From Vulcanimicrobiia bacterium (GTDB lineage Bacteria > Eremiobacterota > Eremiobacteria > Baltobacterales > Baltobacteraceae), in assembly GCA_024281135.1 (NCBI GenBank), contig JAMXLG010000392.1, positions 1 to 10,604 of the forward strand: a stretch of 10,604 nucleotides of DNA. Direction: 5' to 3'. The notes beneath the pieces are model-generated. The model ran no database searches. It had not been told where the DNA came from and saw only the letters and a program-made list of their open reading frames with translations. The position numbers and the translations under genes were made by a program. This document shows, piece after piece, positions 6,711 through 10,604 of the stretch. Numbering within the stretch: the first letter of the stretch is position 1; every line of letters begins with the position of its first letter.

Positions 6711-8132
6711 GTGCTCACACGATGCGAGATGCGCAGAATTCTAGCAGCGATCGCGATATTTGCGTTCGGCTTATGCGGCACGCAGCGCGTGCAAGCCGAT
6801 TCGCCGCAGCTGCTCTCGGTGCAGACCGGACACTCACTGCTTATCAAGGCCAAAGGGCTCACGAGCGTCGCGGTAGGCGACGGCCGCATTGCCGGCGTCT
6901 TGCCCGTCGGGACGTCGCAGGTGGTTGTTAACGGTAAGACCCCTGGGCACACGACGATCTTCGTCTGGGCAAACGGCGGCCGAACTTCGTACGAGGTCAC
7001 CGTCACTGAGCAGGAGTTCGACGACCTTGCACAGATGCTGCGGACCGCAATCAACGAGCCGAACGTACAGGTCGTAAATTTGGGACATTCGCTGGTCGTT
7101 CGGGGAACCGTAACGGACGGCGCAGAGTTTCAAAACGTTTCGGACATTATCGGGCGCTTCGATAAGATGAAGGTTCAAGGCGGGGACGTCAGCCTTGTCA
7201 ACGCTGTGACGATCAATCGTCCAATGTCCGACATCCGGAACTCGATTTCGAGCATTCCAGGCGCGAAAAACGTCCGCGTCGACCCTGACGGCAAAGGAAA
7301 TGTTATCGTCAGCGGAGCCGTGCCGGACGCGCGAACCGCCCAATTAGTGCTCGATAGAGTGAAAGGTGTAGTCGGCCCTTATCTAGCCAGCGACGGCAAG
7401 ATGATCGATCGCATCAGCACCGATACGGTCAGCGAGGTCGACATCAAAGTTTACGTGCTCGAAGTCGACAACACCGCACAAAGCCAGTTGGGTGTTTCGC
7501 TTCAGTCCGCGACCGCGGTGGGCAACACGGTCCTGCTGGGTCCGCCGATCTTCCCCATCCTCGAGACGCCGGTTGGGCCGGGAAAAGCGTTCACGAGCGG
7601 CGCCTACTATCGCACGACTACGCTTGCGCCTACCATCAATCTCTTGATGACCGAGGGTCATGCAAAGCTCTTGGCATCGCCGGATCTCGTAACGATGCCC
7701 GGTAACAAAGCCACCTTCTTGGTCGGTGGCCAGATCCCGATCCCGTACTCGGCCGGCTATGGCGCAGTGAGCATCATTTATAAAGATTTCGGCGTCCAGT
7801 TGAACGCGACGCCGACCCTCCTTGGCAACGGTTCGGTCGAAACGCAAATCGCGCCCGAGATTTCAAACCTGGACTTTCAGGATGCGGTCACGGTCAACGG
7901 GTTTGTGATTCCTGCCCTTAAGACGAGCCGGCTTTCGACTGATGTCGTAACGCAGGCCGGTGAGAGCATTATCATGGGCGGGCTCGTCTCGCGCATTCAG
8001 AGCCGTTTCATCAACAAAATCCCGCTGCTCGGCGACATCCCGGTCCTTGGCCAGCTCTTCCGTTCAACGGCCTATCAGAACCAGCAAACGGACGTCGTCT
8101 TTGTACTGACGCCCGAAGTGATCACCCGCTAG
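6711..8132 (+). CDS. cpaC: CpaC/RcpA, outer-membrane secretin of the Tad pilus
   Basis: This 473-residue secretin subunit forms the outer-membrane channel for the Flp fibre. A signal peptide ends near residue 29 (VQA before DSP). A pilus-secretin N-terminal domain spans about 33-98 ('GHSLLIKAKGLTSVAVGD' at 40-57). BON-like regions lie at about 104-165 and 168-222. The secretin core runs from about 240 to 472, with 'LLASPDLVTMPGNKATFLVGG' spread over 320-340, 'DFGVQLNATPTL' (359-370), 'IPLLGDIPVLGQLF' (437-450) and 'VFVLTPEVI' (463-471). Length is usual for CpaC. The start is taken as GTG at 6711 because GGAGG is 7 bases upstream. The in-frame ATG at 6729 would also keep the signal peptide but has no clear ribosome site. 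It opens the plus-strand unit and is transcribed away from its partner CpaB. Only the exact start is uncertain. Confidence 0.95.
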   Translation: MLTRCEMRRILAAIAIFAFGLCGTQRVQADSPQLLSVQTGHSLLIKAKGLTSVAVGDGRIAGVLPVGTSQVVVNGKTPGHTTIFVWANGGRTSYEVTVTEQEFDDLAQMLRTAINEPNVQVVNLGHSLVVRGTVTDGAEFQNVSDIIGRFDKMKVQGGDVSLVNAVTINRPMSDIRNSISSIPGAKNVRVDPDGKGNVIVSGAVPDARTAQLVLDRVKGVVGPYLASDGKMIDRISTDTVSEVDIKVYVLEVDNTAQSQLGVSLQSATAVGNTVLLGPPIFPILETPVGPGKAFTSGAYYRTTTLAPTINLLMTEGHAKLLASPDLVTMPGNKATFLVGGQIPIPYSAGYGAVSIIYKDFGVQLNATPTLLGNGSVETQIAPEISNLDFQDAVTVNGFVIPALKTSRLSTDVVTQAGESIIMGGLVSRIQSRFINKIPLLGDIPVLGQLFRSTAYQNQQTDVVFVLTPEVITR

Positions 8133-8136
8133 GAGT

Positions 8137-8193
8137 CTTGCCTAGAGTACAGGCAAGGGGTACGCTAGCAGGTGCCCCTTTTGGGGAGGAAGG
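8137..8193 (+). promoter_or_regulatory. Mutually exclusive hairpins in the cpaC-tadG gap over the tadG ribosome site
   Basis: Three stems compete in this 67-base gap. Stem 1 is CTTGCCT (8137-8143) with AGGCAAG (8151-8157). Stem 2 is AAGGGGTAC (8155-8163) with GTGCCCCTT (8172-8180), nine pairs including one wobble and followed by TT. Stem 3 is CCCC (8175-8178) with GGGG (8183-8186), which reaches into the strong ribosome site GGGGAGGAAGG (8183-8193) of the next gene. Stem 2 excludes both others. The layout could tune tadG expression relative to cpaC, or stem 2 could act as a weak terminator (only four U). The pairings are seen; any regulatory role is inferred. Confidence 0.4.
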
Positions 8194-8199
8194 TGCCTT

Positions 8200-9489
8200 A
8201 TGCGAAATGCCTCGGGTGAACGAGGGCAAGTACTGCCCTTCATGGCGATTTGCCTTACCGTCCTCATGGGCTTCACCGCGCTTGCGGTTGATGCCGGATA
8301 CCTGCGCTACCAGGAGCGGCTACAGCAGACGGCCGCCGACGACGCCGCGCTCGCGGGCGCGAACGAGCTAATATCCCATCCGTCGCAGTATCAGAATGCG
8401 GCCTGGGCGGACGCCGCAAAAAACGGCTTCACCGACAACGGCTCCACTAGTCATGTAATTGTCAACTGGGCTCCCGCCACCGGCGTCTACACGGGCGACA
8501 CGAATGCCGTCGAAGTAATCGTCCAGGTTCAGCGCCCGTCGATCTTCGCTGGTGTTATCGGGTCGCCGAACACGACCGTCACAACGCGTGCCGTTGCTCG
8601 AGTTCAGCCCGCCGTGAATCCGGCGTGCTTTTACGTGTTGAACGGCGAGTTGAACATCAACTCGGTTCACGCGAACCTCGACTTACCGACATGCGGCGTG
8701 CTGGACAACGGCGATATCAAAGGACAGAACGGAACCGTCGTTGCTACGTACTTAGCCGCAACCGGCTGGGTGACAAACGGAAAGAACATCTCGAGCACGA
8801 CGCAGATCTTGCAGAACATCCCGCCGTTCAGCGATCCGTGTTCAACGATCCCCGGCTGTGCTGCAATGGTCGCGGCATTCAACGCTAACGCTAACGGACC
8901 CGACGGCCCAGCAGTGGCGCCGCCTGTCTATGACCCCACCCAAGGTTTGCCACCCGGCCACTATACGAGCTGGCCTACAGTGACGAGCGGCAATACGCTT
9001 TGTCTGCAAGCGGGTACGTTCGTTGTTGATAACGCGAGCACGACGTACGATCAAGTCGGTCCCGGTCTAAGTCCATTGAGTGGGGGCTCTGCGTGCCCCG
9101 GCAATGCCGGTGACGGCGTCACCATCGTTGCGCCGACCGGCGGTCTTGGTAACGGCTCGCAGTCGAATCTGGAAGCAGCGCCGCCCATCACAGGTGTGTC
9201 CGCAACTTGCAACGCATCAAATACTTCCTGCGTTCAGGAGAACACTAGCGTTCCGGGCGTGTTGTACTACGTCTCGTGTACTTGTACGATGCCGTGGAAC
9301 TTTTCGTCCAATTCGCTGCTCGGAATGATGTATTTTCCGAACGTGCACATCGACCTCAACGGTTCGTCCAGCGCGCTCGATTCAACGTTCCTCGTATTCA
9401 ACGACGTTATCGGAAACGGTTTGGATCTCAACGTCCCCCCAAGCACCAACGGGCCGCAGCTTACTCAAGCTGCGACGCTAGTGGAGTAG
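8200..9489 (+). CDS. tadG: TadG-like Flp pilus assembly protein without visible vWA motif
   Basis: A 429-residue protein. Residues 6-55 are the TadG/TadE-like N-terminal segment: 'ERGQVLPF' (7-14), a transmembrane helix (about 13-34), Asp31, then 'RLQQTAADDAALAGANEL' (40-57), the usual hallmark. The remaining 370 residues are exported, rich in Asn, Ser, Gly and Thr, with ten Cys (143, 165, 214, 220, 268, 299, 337, 344, 360, 362). The pattern 'CFYVLNGELNINSV...CGVLDNG' (143-171) and the later 'LLGMMYFPNVHIDLNG' (373-388) look like the beta-helix-type tail I associate with TadG-related proteins of soil bacteria. I see no DxSxS MIDAS motif, so this is not the von Willebrand A version of TadG. 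TadG is thought to anchor or tip the pilus. The ATG at 8200 has the strong site GGGGAGGAAGG upstream. The next gene starts 8 bases after its stop. Confidence 0.85.
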   Translation: MRNASGERGQVLPFMAICLTVLMGFTALAVDAGYLRYQERLQQTAADDAALAGANELISHPSQYQNAAWADAAKNGFTDNGSTSHVIVNWAPATGVYTGDTNAVEVIVQVQRPSIFAGVIGSPNTTVTTRAVARVQPAVNPACFYVLNGELNINSVHANLDLPTCGVLDNGDIKGQNGTVVATYLAATGWVTNGKNISSTTQILQNIPPFSDPCSTIPGCAAMVAAFNANANGPDGPAVAPPVYDPTQGLPPGHYTSWPTVTSGNTLCLQAGTFVVDNASTTYDQVGPGLSPLSGGSACPGNAGDGVTIVAPTGGLGNGSQSNLEAAPPITGVSATCNASNTSCVQENTSVPGVLYYVSCTCTMPWNFSSNSLLGMMYFPNVHIDLNGSSSALDSTFLVFNDVIGNGLDLNVPPSTNGPQLTQAATLVE

Positions 9490-9497
9490 AGAGTAAA

Positions 9498-10034
9498 ATG
9501 CGGCGCTGGACCTCAATTCGACGCGCGGATGACGGTGTAAGCCTTGTCGAGTTCGCAATGGTGGCCCCGATGTTTGCAATGTTGCTCGTTGGGGCCGTCG
9601 AATTCGGACGTTACGCTGCCTTCAATGTAACGGTGGCGAACGCTGCGCGAGCCGGTGCCGCGTACGGCTCGCAGCCGAACTATTCCGGAGACGCCACTGG
9701 GATTCAAACGGCTGCATGCAACGATGCCCAAATCACTGATTGCCCCGATTCAAACACCGGCAAACTGAACGCGCTGAATGTTACCGGGCCTTTTGGGACG
9801 TCATCGAATCCGCAGTTTTACTTTTGCACCTATGCTGCCGACGCAAGCTCCACGCCGGACCCGAACGCTGCTCCCCAATCGTCATGTCCGTCGCAAACGT
9901 CTCCCATCGTGCAGCGCAACCTGTGGGTACAGGTCACGGTAAGCGGTACGTTCACGCCACTCTTTTCATATCCGGGACTCCCCTCGACTTTGCCGGTCAG
10001 TTCGACGGCGACTGTGTTGGTACCCGAGCCATGA
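9498..10034 (+). CDS. tadE: TadE-family pseudopilin
   Basis: A 178-residue minor pilin-like protein. After a short basic leader (MRRWTSIRRADDG), Gly13 precedes VSLVEF, a prepilin cleavage site with Glu at mature position 5. A hydrophobic helix (14-37) and the family motif 'GRYAAFNVTVANAARAGAAYG' (spread over 37-57) follow. The exported C-terminal part has four Cys (74, 82, 110, 130), Ser/Pro-rich linkers, and ends in beta-type sequence ('LWVQVTVSGTFTPLF', 142-156). TadE-type pseudopilins are processed by TadV and support fibre assembly. I chose the ATG at 9498, 8 bases after the tadG stop with an AGAGAG site. The frame is open upstream as far as 9276, but that part lies inside tadG and lacks any leader character. 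Its stop overlaps the next ATG. Confidence 0.9.
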   Translation: MRRWTSIRRADDGVSLVEFAMVAPMFAMLLVGAVEFGRYAAFNVTVANAARAGAAYGSQPNYSGDATGIQTAACNDAQITDCPDSNTGKLNALNVTGPFGTSSNPQFYFCTYAADASSTPDPNAAPQSSCPSQTSPIVQRNLWVQVTVSGTFTPLFSYPGLPSTLPVSSTATVLVPEP

Positions 10035-10540
10035 AGCTGTTTAAATGCGACATCGGCGCAAGCATGGTCGAGACTGCGATCGCAATGTCGCTCGTGCTGA
10101 TGCTGTCATTTGGAATCATCGACTGCGGGCGTGCTGTTTACACGTATCATTTGGTCGACAACGCTGCACGACTCGGTGCGCGTTTCGCAATGGTACGCGG
10201 ATCACAGTGCAGCCAACTAAACTCTTCTTCCAATCCGACGATGCAGTGTCTGCCGTCGAACGAAGCGGGTGCGATGAACCAAATTGAAACGTACGTGCAA
10301 AGCGTCTCGCCGGTACTCGGGACAGACGCCGTGACAGTGGTGCGCTCTGGGGACTCCAAATATGTGCCACTGTGGCCGGGTGGGCCGGCAAGTTGCGTTC
10401 TCTCACAGGTTGCGCCCTTTAATCAACCGGGCTGCACTGTTCAAGTGCAGGTGAAGTACAACTTCCAATTTTGGTTGCCGTTCTTACCATCGGGCGGGAT
10501 TCCGATGTACAGCACCTCGCAAATGGTCATATCGCAGTAG
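10031..10540 (+). CDS. tadF: Second TadE-family pseudopilin (TadF position)
   Basis: A 169-residue protein with a 9-residue leader (MKLFKCDIG) and then ASMVET, matching a prepilin cleavage site with Glu at mature position 5. The helix runs to about residue 31, then 'DCGRAVYTYHLVDNAARLGARF' (31-52, shown in outline) matches the TadE-family motif. The exported part has Cys at 60, 73, 122 and 135, and ends in 'VQVQVKYNFQFWLPFLP' (137-153). The start ATG at 10031 overlaps the tadE stop as ATGA. The frame is open further upstream inside tadE, but that stretch has no leader. I use the TadF name from position. By domain it is simply a TadE-like protein. Gly9 followed by A-S/T-M-V-E is shared with the two Flp pilins, so one peptidase should process all. 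Confidence 0.88.
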   Translation: MKLFKCDIGASMVETAIAMSLVLMLSFGIIDCGRAVYTYHLVDNAARLGARFAMVRGSQCSQLNSSSNPTMQCLPSNEAGAMNQIETYVQSVSPVLGTDAVTVVRSGDSKYVPLWPGGPASCVLSQVAPFNQPGCTVQVQVKYNFQFWLPFLPSGGIPMYSTSQMVISQ

Positions 10541-10604
10541 CGCTAATGCAGACGCTTCCCGCGCAGGCGGATTCGCTCGCGCTCCAAGGAGACGACCGCT
10601 TCCC
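10541..10604 (+). other. Right-edge stretch: possible start of a further gene
   Basis: An ATG at 10546, 5 bases after the tadF stop, is followed by 19 open codons to the edge (MQTLPAQADSLALQGD...), with no ribosome site. An AAGGAGA site at 10586-10592 instead points to a start just beyond the window, although its spacing to the edge (12 bases) is already long. No terminator hairpin is seen, so the plus-strand unit probably continues. I cannot choose between the two starts. Confidence 0.3.

Noticed and set aside
6602..7054. Minus-strand 150-codon open frame across the divergent gap and cpaC start
   Set aside because: The Thr/Arg/Cys-rich translation has no domain, and it runs opposite the cpaC signal peptide and N-terminal domain.
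8171..8197. Direct repeat GGTGCC (8171-8176 and 8192-8197) as a possible regulator site
   Set aside because: Only six bases and partly made of the ribosome site; chance is sufficient.
9276..9497. Upstream extension of the TadE frame
   Set aside because: It is coded inside tadG, and the leader with Gly13 before VSLVEF requires the start at 9498.
9740..10030. Upstream extension of the second pseudopilin frame
   Set aside because: It is out of frame within tadE, and the prepilin leader begins at the ATGA-overlapping start 10031.
1..10604. CRISPR arrays, insertion sequences, tRNA or phage genes
   Set aside because: No spaced direct repeats, terminal inverted repeats with transposase, or cloverleaf-like sequence noticed; the window is filled by pilus genes.

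Overview
The window is one continuous Tad (tight adherence) / Flp-type pilus locus, arranged as two divergent transcription units around a regulatory gap at about 6512-6710. Nearly all of it is coding. I see no tRNA, rRNA, mobile element or CRISPR array. The outer-membrane secretin (CpaC) implies a diderm bacterium. Base composition is moderately GC-rich by eye, Shine-Dalgarno sites are clear (GGAGG, AAGGAG), and two genes start with GTG. The copper-amine-oxidase-N-like ('stalk') domain, common in Firmicutes, Armatimonadota and Eremiobacterota, and the style of the TadG-like protein suggest an uncultured soil lineage such as Eremiobacterota (WPS-2). That placement is inference and was not tested.

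Minus-strand unit, read from 6511 down to the left edge: a secreted two-domain protein of unknown role (5783-6511); two short Flp pilins (5585-5746 and 5320-5478) separated by a strong two-tier hairpin; the prepilin peptidase TadV/CpaA (4777-5301, GTG start); the CpaB/RcpC periplasmic protein (3875-4780); a single 690-residue protein joining a TadZ/CpaE-type ATPase domain to a complete TadA/CpaF secretion ATPase (1788-3860); the inner-membrane platform proteins TadB (931-1794) and TadC (68-934); and the first 20 codons of another gene at the edge. Most junctions overlap by 4-7 bases or are very tight, which points to a translationally coupled operon.

Plus-strand unit, read from 6711 to the right edge: the CpaC/RcpA secretin (6711-8132); a TadG-like protein with a large Cys-containing extracellular region and no recognisable von Willebrand A motif (8200-9489); and two TadE-family pseudopilins (9498-10034 and 10031-10540) that overlap by ATGA.

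Expected function: TadV cleaves the Flp pilins and TadE/TadF at Gly|(Ala/Val)xxxGlu sites. The TadZ-TadA fusion drives assembly on the TadB/TadC platform, and the fibre leaves through CpaC with CpaB alongside. TadG/E/F act as minor or tip components. TadD, CpaD/RcpB and CpaO-like parts are not in the window. The most notable points are the in-frame TadZ-TadA fusion without a receiver domain, the unexplained secreted protein that leads the pilin operon, and RNA structures that could set pilin and TadG levels.
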